The position numbers and the translations under genes are program-made. The notes below the pieces were generated by a model that ran no database searches, was not told the DNA's origin, and saw only the letters and a program-made list of their open reading frames with translations. Positions 9,719 to 17,372 of a stretch of DNA of 49,188 nt are shown in pieces; the stretch's first letter is position 1, and every line of letters begins with the position of its first letter. This DNA comes from Pseudomonadota bacterium (GTDB lineage Bacteria; Pseudomonadota; Alphaproteobacteria; Sphingomonadales; Govanellaceae). The stretch is from contig QEVO01000010.1 in NCBI GenBank assembly GCA_003577275.1, positions 1 through 49,188 on the forward strand. The letters are read 5' to 3'.

Positions 9719-10474
9719 TTAGCAAGACATAGAATTATTTATTTCAAGAATAAAGCTATGCTCATGATCTGTAATAGTCCCATCAGCTTCAATAAGTCTT
9801 ACAGCATATTTAGCAAGCCTTCTTTTTTCCTTCTCACGTTGTGATATGCGATCAATTGCTGCAAAATACTCACTTTTATCAGGATATAAATCCTTTATAC
9901 GACGGCGCATTTCTGCATCATCAAAATCTTCTTCAAAACACTTTTCCGAAATAAATGATACGATAATCGCTTCCTCTTCGGAATGATAATGGCCATCACA
10001 TCTAGCAAGAAAAGCTAAGACCATCATTTCGTCTTTGCACATTCCAATGACGCGATCTTCTGCGGTCTGGTTTACAAGTGGAATAAAATGAGAAAACAGT
10101 GCTTCTTTGATTCGCTGATTTTCAAATATTTCACCAGTCAATAAATCGATCATTTCAATAATTCTATCTACACGGAAACTTCTCCGCGCTTCTCGCTCAT
10201 AACAATATGCGACTAAAATTAATTTTCCGTCCTTTGTCTGCTTCAGCTTATTTACACTAATCCTACGCTCACTCTTAACGCCTTTTGCATCAACATATGA
10301 AATAAATAAGGCCTTACTATACCCCTCACCTACCAGCCTACCATCAGGCGCATCCTCATCTACATCGTCGCTAGTAGTCGGGAATCTGTTGACTGGGATT
10401 TCAGGAATGGGTGGTGTGGATCCACCATAATAGCGCCTAAAGATATCGACAAATACATCAGCGAAATTCGACAT
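9719..10474 (-). CDS. WYL domain - TerB-like domain fusion protein
   Basis: A 251-aa protein in a distinctly AT-rich stretch. Residues about 50-115 fit a WYL domain: an ISYVDAKG strand, basic RRISV, then KLILVAYCYEREARRSFRVD (ligand-sensing fold common in bacterial regulators). The C-terminal half (about 150-245) fits a TerB-like helical bundle with two acidic repeats: CDGHYHSEEEAIIVSF and IEADGTITDHEHSFI. There is no HTH, so it is not a standard WYL repressor. TerB-like and WYL domains both recur in stress-response and phage-defence neighbourhoods, but no partner gene is adjacent. The start at 10474 has a GGGGGGTGAG ribosome site. It is probably horizontally acquired with the flanking TA genes. 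Confidence 0.7.
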   Translation of the reverse strand: MSNFADVFVDIFRRYYGGSTPPIPEIPVNRFPTTSDDVDEDAPDGRLVGEGYSKALFISYVDAKGVKSERRISVNKLKQTKDGKLILVAYCYEREARRSFRVDRIIEMIDLLTGEIFENQRIKEALFSHFIPLVNQTAEDRVIGMCKDEMMVLAFLARCDGHYHSEEEAIIVSFISEKCFEEDFDDAEMRRRIKDLYPDKSEYFAAIDRISQREKEKRRLAKYAVRLIEADGTITDHEHSFILEINNSMSC

Positions 10475-10649
10475 GGCTCACCCCCCAACATATCAGCGAT
10501 CCATTATCTAAAATTCTCTCGCAGAAGGCGAGTAAAAAATCAATAAAATCACCTTTTCCGCGCACCATTTATTCGCGCCACGCCCCTTCTCCTCAAGGAG
10601 AAGATTATAACCGGCTTTTTCAGAAGATAATTATCATCCTTAATACGTA
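10475..10649. other. Intergenic, AT-rich, one hairpin
   Basis: No gene is seen. A stem CTTCTCC/GGAGAAG around 10586-10603 lacks a T-run on either strand and is not a convincing terminator. Confidence 0.3.
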
Positions 10650-10865
10650 TCATTTACAGGCAGCACCACAAACTTCTTCAATTGCACGTGCTTCCGCCGG
10701 ATCCACCCCATGACTTTTAAGAAAAGTCACATCATCATCAGAATAGCCATAGTTTTGAGGGCTAACACTATTTGATGAGAAAGACCTTTCCCTACTTGGC
10801 TCATGTTTACCAAACATAGCCAGAATAAATAAAAGCGCTAATAACCCATAGCCAATAAATTTCAT
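10650..10865 (-). CDS. Small membrane-anchored protein, 71 aa
   Basis: Unrecognised. The start at 10865 is chosen because GAGG precedes it by 6 bases. The N-terminus (FIGYGLLALLFILAMFG) is a single membrane segment or uncleaved signal; the rest is soluble, Ser-rich, and ends in YGYSDDDVTFLKSHGVDPAEARAIEEVCGAACK. That tail, with two Cys near the end and a helical DPAEARAIEEVC segment, could be periplasmic. It is AT-rich like the adjacent WYL-TerB gene and on the same strand, 175 bases upstream of it, so they may share an acquired origin. Confidence 0.5.
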   Translation of the reverse strand: MKFIGYGLLALLFILAMFGKHEPSRERSFSSNSVSPQNYGYSDDDVTFLKSHGVDPAEARAIEEVCGAACK

Positions 10866-10961
10866 ATATAACCTCATTTTAATGATATCTATAGTGATAG
10901 TATATAAGCATAAAATCAACAGTACAAATCAGCCCCTTAAATTATATGTCCCGATAGTTTT

Positions 10962-11330
10962 CTACCCCCTCAACGCATCCAACACAGCTTTTGGATGGAG
11001 TTCGATTACCCGCAACAGCACGCGGGCCGAACCATATGGCCGGGCGCGGCGCTGTTCCCAGTTGCGCACGGTGCCGATGGACACGCCGAAGGCTGCCGCA
11101 AATTTTGCTTGAGATAGCCCTAGGCGGGCGCGAATGGCATGGACGTCGGGCTCCTCCGGCGTCACCACGGCAGCGGCTTTCAAGGCGCGGGCGCTCGCCA
11201 CCGGCGCGGCATCGGGATTGGCGGCGATCTGGCGATCAATATCGGCGTCGCTCAAGGCATCCAGCGCCGTCCAATCCACCGCCTTCAATGCCCGCGCCGC
11301 GCGGCGGCGGTCAGCTTTGATGATAGGCAT
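10962..11330 (-). CDS. HTH antitoxin paired with a BrnT-like toxin
   Basis: A 122-aa protein; the start at 11330 is set by AGGAGAG eight bases upstream. The N-terminal half (about 20-55, LSDADIDRQIAANPDAAP) resembles the toxin-contacting part of BrnA antitoxins. The C-terminal half is an Xre-type HTH (RARLGLSQAKFAAAFGVSIG, then TVRNWEQRRARPYG) instead of the ribbon-helix-helix of BrnA. It overlaps the end of the toxin frame by 20 bases, as in a normal TA operon. The HTH is homologous to that of 9314-9649. With its toxin frameshifted it may persist only as a regulator. It probably binds the dyads at 11587-11634. Confidence 0.8.
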   Translation of the reverse strand: MPIIKADRRRAARALKAVDWTALDALSDADIDRQIAANPDAAPVASARALKAAAVVTPEEPDVHAIRARLGLSQAKFAAAFGVSIGTVRNWEQRRARPYGSARVLLRVIELHPKAVLDALRG

Positions 11331-11581
11331 CTTGTTCTCTCCTGTTGGCTTTGCGCAGCGATATGACACGGATCGTCTCACTTCGCACCGTGAACACACA
11401 CACGAACAAACGCCCATTGATAAGGCCGTATGCCCTGAACCGCGGTTCGCCATAGTCCCGACGGTCATCGGCAATTACCTTGTGCGGACCTTCAAATAGG
11501 AAAACCGCAAGCTCCAAGGGAACGCCGTGCTTGGCGACATTGGCTTGGTTCTTGGCACTGTCAAAATTCTATATCGGTCAT
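11311..11581 (-). pseudogene. BrnT-like toxin with a one-base frameshift
   Basis: A plausible start ATG at 11581-11579 gives MTDIEF, then an extra T in a TTTT run (plus-strand AAAA, 11563-11566) creates TGA. Removing one T continues DSAKNQANVAKHG, VPLELAVFLFEG, DDRRDYGEPRF, RVISLRKANRRE: the BrnT signature from the N-terminal KxxxNxxKHG to the C-terminal RIIS-ARRA-RE. As it stands the only remaining start is a TTG at 11517, giving a 68-aa product without the catalytic N-terminal part. BrnT toxins are RelE-like ribonucleases. The cause may be true decay, phase variation in the T run, or an assembly error. Confidence 0.75.
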
Positions 11582-11586
11582 AAATA

Positions 11587-11634
11587 TACGCACATTGCGT
11601 AGTTTTTTCAATAATAATGTACGCAATTTGCGTA
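11587..11634. promoter_or_regulatory. Double operator of the BrnT-like TA locus
   Basis: Two 15-bp dyads TACGCA-N3-TGCGTA lie at 11587-11601 and 11620-11634 with centres 33 bp apart (about three helical turns). On the minus strand, TTGAAA and TATATT (17-bp spacing) surround the first dyad and look like a sigma70 promoter. However, the TATATT lies only one base from the assumed ATG at 11581, so either the toxin start or the promoter assignment needs revision. Confidence 0.65.
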
Positions 11635-11635
11635 C

Positions 11636-12313
11636 TTATTCCCCCGGCGCGCGCACCTCCAGCTCCGGCCGTCCCCGTCCCCACGACACATGGCAGCGGG
11701 GCCGCACGGTCGACCACATGAGCTGCAACGGCCCGAGCACCAGGAATGTCGCCCGGCCCACTTCGCGCGCGCCCAAGCGCTTATGGGATTGCAGCGAGGC
11801 CCGGTTATAGGCCGATACCCGGCTTAAGGACCATTGCACCCCCCGCGCCCGCAAATAGGCGTTGGCCGCCGCCCACATTCGGGCAAAGGTGCGGCCCAGG
11901 CGATGGTCGGGGGCGACGTAGACATCAAAATCCCAGGCTGTGGTCGCCGCCGGCAGCATGAGGAAGCGGCAGCGCACCATGTCCTCGTCATAGGCCCCAA
12001 AGCAGAACCAGATGGAGCCCACGGCCCGGCCATTGTCGAGCGCCACTAGGCACACCGCGCCCTGGCCGAAGCGATAGGCAAGTACCTGGTCGTCCACGGG
12101 CAGGCCGGCCAGCGCCGGGTCGCCGGCCTTGGCTTCCCGCACCTCCAGGCGTCCCATGGCCATGCCGCCGCCTTCGGGCACCGGCTGGGCGGTCAGCACG
12201 TAGCGGGTAAAGCCGCCGATCTTCAGGCGGGCGGCCAAGAGCTGATCGAGGAGATAGCCCAGGCCATCGCCCAGCCCCAATTCCCTCACCGCCGATTTGA
12301 TCTTGGCGAACAC
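11636..12313 (-). CDS. GNAT-like acyltransferase of the EPS locus
   Basis: A 225-aa soluble protein. The second half fits a GNAT fold: GRAVGSIWFCFG strand, a motif-A-like FDVYVAPDHRLGRTFARMW (acyl-CoA or acyl-ACP pyrophosphate loop, about 125-145), and NRASLQSHKRLGAREVGR near the end, the usual GNAT terminal helix-strand. It is divergently placed from the acyl carrier protein and the exosortase-associated hydrolases, so an acyl transfer onto a sugar or lipid in the EPS pathway is a reasonable guess. The substrate is unknown. The last ~20 residues (RPRCHVSWGRGRPELEVR) are not conserved-looking. The gene ends one base from the TA operator. Confidence 0.65.
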   Translation of the reverse strand: MFAKIKSAVRELGLGDGLGYLLDQLLAARLKIGGFTRYVLTAQPVPEGGGMAMGRLEVREAKAGDPALAGLPVDDQVLAYRFGQGAVCLVALDNGRAVGSIWFCFGAYDEDMVRCRFLMLPAATTAWDFDVYVAPDHRLGRTFARMWAAANAYLRARGVQWSLSRVSAYNRASLQSHKRLGAREVGRATFLVLGPLQLMWSTVRPRCHVSWGRGRPELEVRAPGE

Positions 12314-12451
12314 CCTGCCCCCTTATTGCAGCTTTTTCCTGATGAAAGACAAAGGCTTACTGTTCAGACTTTCTTCACGGAGTCGTCTTTAGTATAAACG
12401 CACGCTTGAACGCCCATTTTATGTTTCAAGAACTTAACGGGATCATACCGG

Positions 12452-12703
12452 ATGTCCGCCACGGAACAAGTCAGACGCCTTCTCGCCGATGTTCTGCAAC
12501 TGGGGAACAAGGCCGACGTCTTGGACGCCGATACGCCGCTTCTCGGCAACCTGCCGGAGCTGGATTCCATGGCCGTGGTGACGCTGGTGACCGCCATCGA
12601 GGACCAGTTCGGCGTCGTCATCGAGGATGATGAGATCAGCGCCGAAACCTTCGAGACCTTCGGCAGCTTGTGCAATTTCGTGGCGGAGAAAATGGCCGCC
12701 TAA
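12452..12703 (+). CDS. Acyl carrier protein, EPS/exosortase A locus
   Basis: An 83-aa acidic four-helix carrier. The phosphopantetheine attachment serine is S39 in the PELDSMAV motif (DSM replacing the common DSL). Helix II/III acidic residues (VIEDDEISAETFETF) are typical. It opens an operon followed closely by hydrolase 2 (16-base gap) and hydrolase 1. A dedicated ACP next to these two hydrolases is a recurrent set in exosortase A loci. It probably carries an acyl or aminoacyl group used to decorate the polysaccharide; the cargo is not known. Upstream 12314-12451 is the divergent promoter region shared with the GNAT gene. Confidence 0.9.
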   Translation: MSATEQVRRLLADVLQLGNKADVLDADTPLLGNLPELDSMAVVTLVTAIEDQFGVVIEDDEISAETFETFGSLCNFVAEKMAA

Positions 12704-12718
12704 AAGCGACGCCAACCC

Positions 12719-13504
12719 GTGCAACCCTTTTTCCTGGATGGCCTGGATGGGCCGCTGTTCGCCAACTTCTTCGCCGCGCCGACGGGGCGTACGGCTTACG
12801 TTTTCGCGCCGCCCTTTGCCGAGGAGCTTAACCGCTCCCGTCACATGATGGCGCGGCTCGCTCGCCGCGCGGCGGATGCCGGCGTCTCCGTCCTGCTCCT
12901 TGATCTCTTCGGCACCGGCGACAGCGGCGGGCGGTTCGAGGACGGCTCCTGGCCGCATTGGCAGGATGATCTGGCGGCGGGCGCCGCCTGGCTGAAGCGT
13001 CAGGGCTATGCCAAGGTCGGACTCGTGGCCTTACGTACCGGCGCGCTCCTGGCCGCGCCGTTCAAGGATATCCAGCACCTGATCCTGTGGGCCCCGGTGA
13101 TCTCAGGCGAGCAATTCCTCACCCAGTTCCTGCGCCTGAAAGTGGCCGAGGCCATGGCCCGGGATGCCGCATCCAAGGAAACCACCAAGGACTTGAAGGC
13201 CCGCCTGGACGCCGGCGAAACCCTGGAGGTCGGCGGCTACGCCTTAACCCCGGCGATGGCGGCGGAACTGGGTGCGGCCAAACTGGCCGATGCCGCGCCC
13301 CGCTGCCCGGTGGACTGGATCGAGGTCGGCAGCGCCCCCTCCCCCGCCGCCGAGCGCGCCGCCGCCGCATGGGAAAAGGCGGGCGTCGCCGTAACCTTGA
13401 GCGCGGTTGAGGGGCCGATGTTCTGGTCGCTCCTGGAACCCGAGGTCGCCGACGCCTTGATCGACGTCACCGTCGCCGCCATGAGCCGGGAGGCGGCGCG
13501 ATGA
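12719..13504 (+). CDS. Exosortase A-associated hydrolase 2 (alpha/beta fold)
   Basis: A 261-aa protein starting at GTG. The fold pattern is clear (AYVFAPPFAEELNRSRHM, LLLDLFGTGDSGG, VGLVALRTGALLAA). This matches the hydrolase-2 family seen beside exosortase A genes. At the nucleophile elbow, where a hydrolase has G-x-S-x-G, the sequence is A-L-R-T-G with Arg at position 106, and the C-terminal His of the triad is not evident (GPMFWSL instead). It therefore looks non-catalytic and may act as a partner or scaffold for the next gene product. Its end overlaps hydrolase 1 by 4 bases (ATGA). Confidence 0.88.
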   Translation: MQPFFLDGLDGPLFANFFAAPTGRTAYVFAPPFAEELNRSRHMMARLARRAADAGVSVLLLDLFGTGDSGGRFEDGSWPHWQDDLAAGAAWLKRQGYAKVGLVALRTGALLAAPFKDIQHLILWAPVISGEQFLTQFLRLKVAEAMARDAASKETTKDLKARLDAGETLEVGGYALTPAMAAELGAAKLADAAPRCPVDWIEVGSAPSPAAERAAAAWEKAGVAVTLSAVEGPMFWSLLEPEVADALIDVTVAAMSREAAR

Positions 13505-14340
13505 TCCAGGTTGACGCCTTCACCTTCCCCTGCGAAGGCAAGGCCCTGTTGGGCCTGGCGCACCGGCCGGAAAAGCCCGCGCCTTATGGCCTCCTGATCC
13601 TGGTGGGCGGGCCGCAATACCGGGTGGGGGCGCACCGCCAGTACGTGCACCTCGCGCGGCGCGCGGCGGACGCCGGCATCGCCGCCATGCGCTTCGATTA
13701 TCGCGGCGTCGGCGACAGCGAGGGCGACTATCCGGGGTTTGAACATATCGGACCCGACATCGCCGCCGCCGTCAATGAATTCCGCCGGCGCGTGCCGCGC
13801 CTGCAAGGCGTGGTGCTGTGGGGACTGTGCGAGGGCGCGTCGGCCATCCTGTTGAGCGGCGTCGATGTGCCGGGCGTTGCTGGCGCGGTGCTGGCCAACC
13901 CCTGGGTGCACACCGAAGGCACCGCCGCCAAGACCGTGTTGAAGCATTATTACGGCCAACGTCTGTTCGACAAGGCGGCCTGGAAGCGGCTCATGGCCGG
14001 CCAGGTGAATGTACTGGGCTCGCTTAAAGGCATCGCCGCGCTCCTCGCGCGCCTGCGCGCCCCGCGACCCTCCAGCGATCAGCGCCCTTATCCCGATCGC
14101 ATGGCCGATGGTCTTTTCCGCTTCAAAGGCCGCACCCTTCTCCTCCTCAGCGGCCGCGATCTGGTGGCGCGGGAGTTTGAAGATGTAACCGCAAGCGCCT
14201 CGGCCTGGGCCGGCGTCATGGCCGCCTGCCGGCCGTCACGGGCAACGGTTGCCAATTCCGATCACACTTTTTCCAGCGAAGTGTGGCGGCAGAGCGCGGC
14301 GGAGGCTACCATCGCGTTCATTCGCTCGCTTGAGGACTAA
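13501..14340 (+). CDS. Exosortase A-associated hydrolase 1 (alpha/beta fold)
   Basis: A 279-aa cytoplasmic protein. It shows the N-terminal GGPQYRVGAHRQY motif of the family, FDYRGVGDSEG (about 65-75), and a nucleophile elbow WGLCEGAS with Cys110 in place of Ser. Likely partners are Asp220 (LLSGRDLVAREFED) and His255 (NSDHTFSSE), giving a Cys-Asp-His triad. The position after an ACP suggests a thioesterase or acyl-transfer role, but the substrate is not known. The start overlaps hydrolase 2; the next gene begins 5 bases after the stop. Confidence 0.92.
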   Translation: MIQVDAFTFPCEGKALLGLAHRPEKPAPYGLLILVGGPQYRVGAHRQYVHLARRAADAGIAAMRFDYRGVGDSEGDYPGFEHIGPDIAAAVNEFRRRVPRLQGVVLWGLCEGASAILLSGVDVPGVAGAVLANPWVHTEGTAAKTVLKHYYGQRLFDKAAWKRLMAGQVNVLGSLKGIAALLARLRAPRPSSDQRPYPDRMADGLFRFKGRTLLLLSGRDLVAREFEDVTASASAWAGVMAACRPSRATVANSDHTFSSEVWRQSAAEATIAFIRSLED

Positions 14341-14345
14341 AGTTC

Positions 14346-16064
14346 ATGGGCCTTTTCGTTCTCATCAAATCGGGACCACAAGCGGAAGGGGCGATCGCGC
14401 GCGCCACAGAGGCGGCGATCAAGCGCAGGTTCGCCGCACCGACGCGACGGCAGGTTGCCGGGCATGACCTGCTATTAGCGCCCAAAATGGTCAGCCCGAC
14501 ACCGCAACTTTTCGAAGACGCCGCCGGCAACTTTGCGCTGGCGGTAGGCACGCTGTTTTACCACGGGATGTTCGGCGCACCGGCCTTGGAGCAGATTTTG
14601 ACCGATGCCATGGGTGACGGCATCGATGATGCGGCGCTGCGCGGCAGCTTTGCCCTGCTTACCCACCTTCATGGCCGGTTGGAACTTGTCATCGACGCCT
14701 TGGGCACCTACGCCACCTATGCCAGCGTCGATGATGAGATATGGTCCAACTCGTTCCTAGTGGCGGCGGCGGCGCTGCCGCGCCGGACGCTGTCCTCGCA
14801 GGGAGTCTATGAATACGTTTTTCAAGGCGCCACCTATGGCGGCGATACGATCTTAAGGGAACTGCGCCAGTTATCGCCGCACCGCCGCTACTGTGTCGCG
14901 CCCGACCGGATCGACGAATTGCGGCCGATACCTCTTGATCTGTCGCCGCGCAAGGGGGATCTGTCGTCGCAGATAACGCTGATGCGTCATGTGCTGAACG
15001 ACAATTTCGCCGCCATCGCCCGCGCCTTTGGCGATAAGGTGGATACCGCGCTGTCGGGAGGATATGACAGCCGGCTTATTTTGGCGCTGTTGCGCGCCCA
15101 TGGCGTGAGCCCTGAGCTGCACGTCTACGGCGCCGCCGACGATCCCGACGTCACGGTGGCCAAAACCATCGCCGCGGGCGAGAAGATCGCCTTGCGCCAT
15201 GACGATAAATCACGGCACGGGCGTGATGAGCCCGCCGCCATTGCAGAAGCCACCGAGGCGCAGTTCTGGGCTTTTGACGGCTGGCCGGTGGACGGCGTCA
15301 TCGGCAATGGCAGCGATCTTGCCACCCGCCGCGCCCGCGCCGAAGGCGGCAAGATCGCCTTGAACGGCGGCGGCGGCGAGGTGTTTCGCAATTTCTTCTA
15401 TCTGCCGAATTGGGAGTTCACCATCGACGATATGCTGGCGACCTTCTACAGCCAGTTCGACCCCAAGGTGACCACCCCCCGCTTTATCGAGCGCGCCTAT
15501 TATGAGGCGCTCAACGATAAGATGATGGCGATTTTCATCAAGCGGCGGCAATACCTGACCCGAACCGAGGTCGAGTTCGTCTACCCGGGGTTTCGCGGCC
15601 GTTTCTGGACCGGGCGCAACACCGCGCTCAACAACCATTTCGGGCCGGCGCTGACGCCGTTCTTTGAACTCAATGTGGTGCGCGAAGCGGTGCGCGTCCC
15701 GCTCGGCCATAAGAACCATGGCGTGTTCGAGGCGGCGCTCATTGCCCAGATCGACCCGGCGCTGGCCCGCTACCCTTCAGTCTATGGCCATAGCTTCCAG
15801 AAAGCGCCGCCCCTAAGCCGGCGGCTGAAGGATTGGTTGACCTACATCCGCCCGCCGGCGCTGCGTCGCTTGAGCTATCGCTGGCAGAATCGTTTGCGCA
15901 AACCCCAGCCCCATAAGTGGCTCATCGGCGAGCATCGCGCCGCCTATCTGCCCCAGGGCACGCCGGTGATGTCGGAATTCTTCCAGGTGGGGGTAATGAC
16001 CGATTCGGCGCAGCTCAACCGGCTGCTGACTCTGGAATATCTGTGCCGGCGGCTAGGGATTTGA
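14346..16064 (+). CDS. Asparagine synthase-like protein lacking the glutaminase Cys
   Basis: A 572-aa protein in the ACP-hydrolase operon. Residues 237-242 contain the PP-loop SGGYDS that binds ATP in asparagine-synthase-type amidotransferases, followed by LILALLRAHG and, later, a GGGGEVFRNF motif. The N-terminal region resembles the Ntn glutaminase domain (SFALLTHLHGRLELVIDALG, about 100-120), but residue 2 is Gly rather than the catalytic Cys, so glutamine hydrolysis is unlikely. It may use free ammonia or another amine to amidate a uronic acid or an ACP-bound acyl group; this is an inference. The 3' end overlaps the convergent deacetylase gene by 50 bases. Confidence 0.85.
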   Translation: MGLFVLIKSGPQAEGAIARATEAAIKRRFAAPTRRQVAGHDLLLAPKMVSPTPQLFEDAAGNFALAVGTLFYHGMFGAPALEQILTDAMGDGIDDAALRGSFALLTHLHGRLELVIDALGTYATYASVDDEIWSNSFLVAAAALPRRTLSSQGVYEYVFQGATYGGDTILRELRQLSPHRRYCVAPDRIDELRPIPLDLSPRKGDLSSQITLMRHVLNDNFAAIARAFGDKVDTALSGGYDSRLILALLRAHGVSPELHVYGAADDPDVTVAKTIAAGEKIALRHDDKSRHGRDEPAAIAEATEAQFWAFDGWPVDGVIGNGSDLATRRARAEGGKIALNGGGGEVFRNFFYLPNWEFTIDDMLATFYSQFDPKVTTPRFIERAYYEALNDKMMAIFIKRRQYLTRTEVEFVYPGFRGRFWTGRNTALNNHFGPALTPFFELNVVREAVRVPLGHKNHGVFEAALIAQIDPALARYPSVYGHSFQKAPPLSRRLKDWLTYIRPPALRRLSYRWQNRLRKPQPHKWLIGEHRAAYLPQGTPVMSEFFQVGVMTDSAQLNRLLTLEYLCRRLGI

Positions 16065-17031
16065 TTTCCCAGGGCGTCGTCCCTCGGCCGCCCATCTCGC
16101 CGGTGAAAAATTCCAAGAACGCCTCGATGCCATCGAGAAAGGCTTGGCGGTCAGCCAGCGTGCGCACATAGGGCGCGCCGCCCGGCAACAACGACGAGCT
16201 GTGATAGGCGTAGGTGAATACCTGTCGCCCCGCTTTTGCCAGGTGGCGCGCCAGTCGACAGTTATCCGCCGCCGACACCCCTTCCGGCGTCAAGGGAATG
16301 CGCTCGACAAGGCGCAGCCGCGACAGAATGCCTGGCAGACGCAACGCCCGGCCGAGCCCACTCGTGGCCAGATGATGCGCCGGCTCGCCGAAGCGCCCCA
16401 GGATGCCCGGATAGCCCCGGGTTAGGGGAATTTCCAGCAAGCCATCGCCGAACCAGTAGGGATCGTGGGGATAGCCTTTGAAATTCGGTCCGCCGTCCTC
16501 GCCAAAATCGGTGGCCGGCACCACGGAGAGATCGATCTCGTAGCCAAGCTCCTTCAGGATTGCTGGCGTGTTCGCGCCCAGCCCATAGCGTCCGGCCTTA
16601 TAGATTTTCGGCCCTATGCCGATATTGGCGGCGATGGTCTCGGTCAGAATCCGCAGCTTCTCGCACTCCAATTCCGCGGGCAGATTGCCGGGATAGGAGT
16701 TGCAGGCATTGAGCGCCTCGCCTTCCGGCGGATTGACCCAGGGGTGAAGGTGCGCGCCAATCAGGCAGCGCCCGGCCGCCGCCCAGTCCTTGAACACCGC
16801 CGCCGAGGCTGCTGTGGCCGCCACCGGATGATCCACCACATAGGTCGGTTTGACGCCGAACTGCTCGAACAGGGACTGGGCATGGCGCTGCTCGGCGATG
16901 CTGGCCACCGAACGGCTCATGGGGTCATGGGGTTTGGACCAGTCGAATTCCTCCTCGGTATCGACCACCACCAGCAACAAGGGCGGCAAACCCGCCGGCA
17001 AGCGGGCGGGGCGAAAAGGGGCGCCGATCAT
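16015..17031 (-). CDS. Polysaccharide deacetylase-family protein
   Basis: A 338-aa protein with the NodB-like barrel: motif 1 as VVVDTEEEFDW (about 20-30), a metal-site GAHLHPWVNPP (about 93-103), KAGRYGLGANTPAIL (about 145), and a late TYAYHSSSLLPGG. The motif spelling differs from classic TFDDG/HxxxH enzymes but suits the divergent group found in EPS loci. It probably de-N-acetylates a HexNAc residue (WecB nearby supplies ManNAc). No signal peptide is evident, so it may act on lipid-linked precursors. It is downstream of a 56-aa membrane protein gene with ATGA overlap (17028-17031), and its tail overlaps the asparagine-synthase-like gene. Confidence 0.85.
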   Translation of the reverse strand: MIGAPFRPARLPAGLPPLLLVVVDTEEEFDWSKPHDPMSRSVASIAEQRHAQSLFEQFGVKPTYVVDHPVAATAASAAVFKDWAAAGRCLIGAHLHPWVNPPEGEALNACNSYPGNLPAELECEKLRILTETIAANIGIGPKIYKAGRYGLGANTPAILKELGYEIDLSVVPATDFGEDGGPNFKGYPHDPYWFGDGLLEIPLTRGYPGILGRFGEPAHHLATSGLGRALRLPGILSRLRLVERIPLTPEGVSAADNCRLARHLAKAGRQVFTYAYHSSSLLPGGAPYVRTLADRQAFLDGIEAFLEFFTGEMGGRGTTPWEIKSLAAGTDIPESAAG

Positions 17032-17198
17032 TTGGGTTTTTTAACACCCGCCTTGGGGTTGCCCTGGCCGAACGCCTGCGGCTGGCTCGGCGGCGCCTTG
17101 GAGGGACGCCATAGCTTCAGGTCGTCATAACGCACAGAGCGATAGATGACATACATCAGCACCACGCTGAAGATCAAAAAAGCCACGGCTTCCAGCAT
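17028..17198 (-). CDS. Small single-span membrane protein, 56 aa
   Basis: The start at 17198 is set by AAGGA nine bases before ATG; a longer frame upstream to 17294 lacks support. The sequence begins MLEAVAFLIFSVVLMYVIY, a membrane helix, then a basic tail with RYDDLKLWRPSK and a Pro/Lys-rich end. Its stop overlaps the deacetylase start by 4 bases, so the two are coupled. It could anchor the deacetylase at the membrane. No family is recognised. Confidence 0.65.
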   Translation of the reverse strand: MLEAVAFLIFSVVLMYVIYRSVRYDDLKLWRPSKAPPSQPQAFGQGNPKAGVKKPK

Positions 17199-17372
17199 CG
17201 TCGATCCTTCAACCTGCCCCCCTGCGGCGCGGCGGCGAAAGCCCTGGCCGCAGGACCAATGGCTGGTTATAAACGTTTGGCCATCGTGCCGCAAATCCGT
17301 GCACGAAATGTTAAGCCCCTAAGCCTAATTTCCAATGGCTTAGGCTACGTTAACCTGGGAGTATCGGCGCGC

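Noticed and set aside
11583..11617. sigma70 promoter TTGAAA-17-TATATT for the BrnT-like gene
   Set aside because: The boxes are good, but the -10 element ends one base before the assumed ATG (11581), so a transcript from it would start inside the gene. I report it only as a note, not as a separate promoter.
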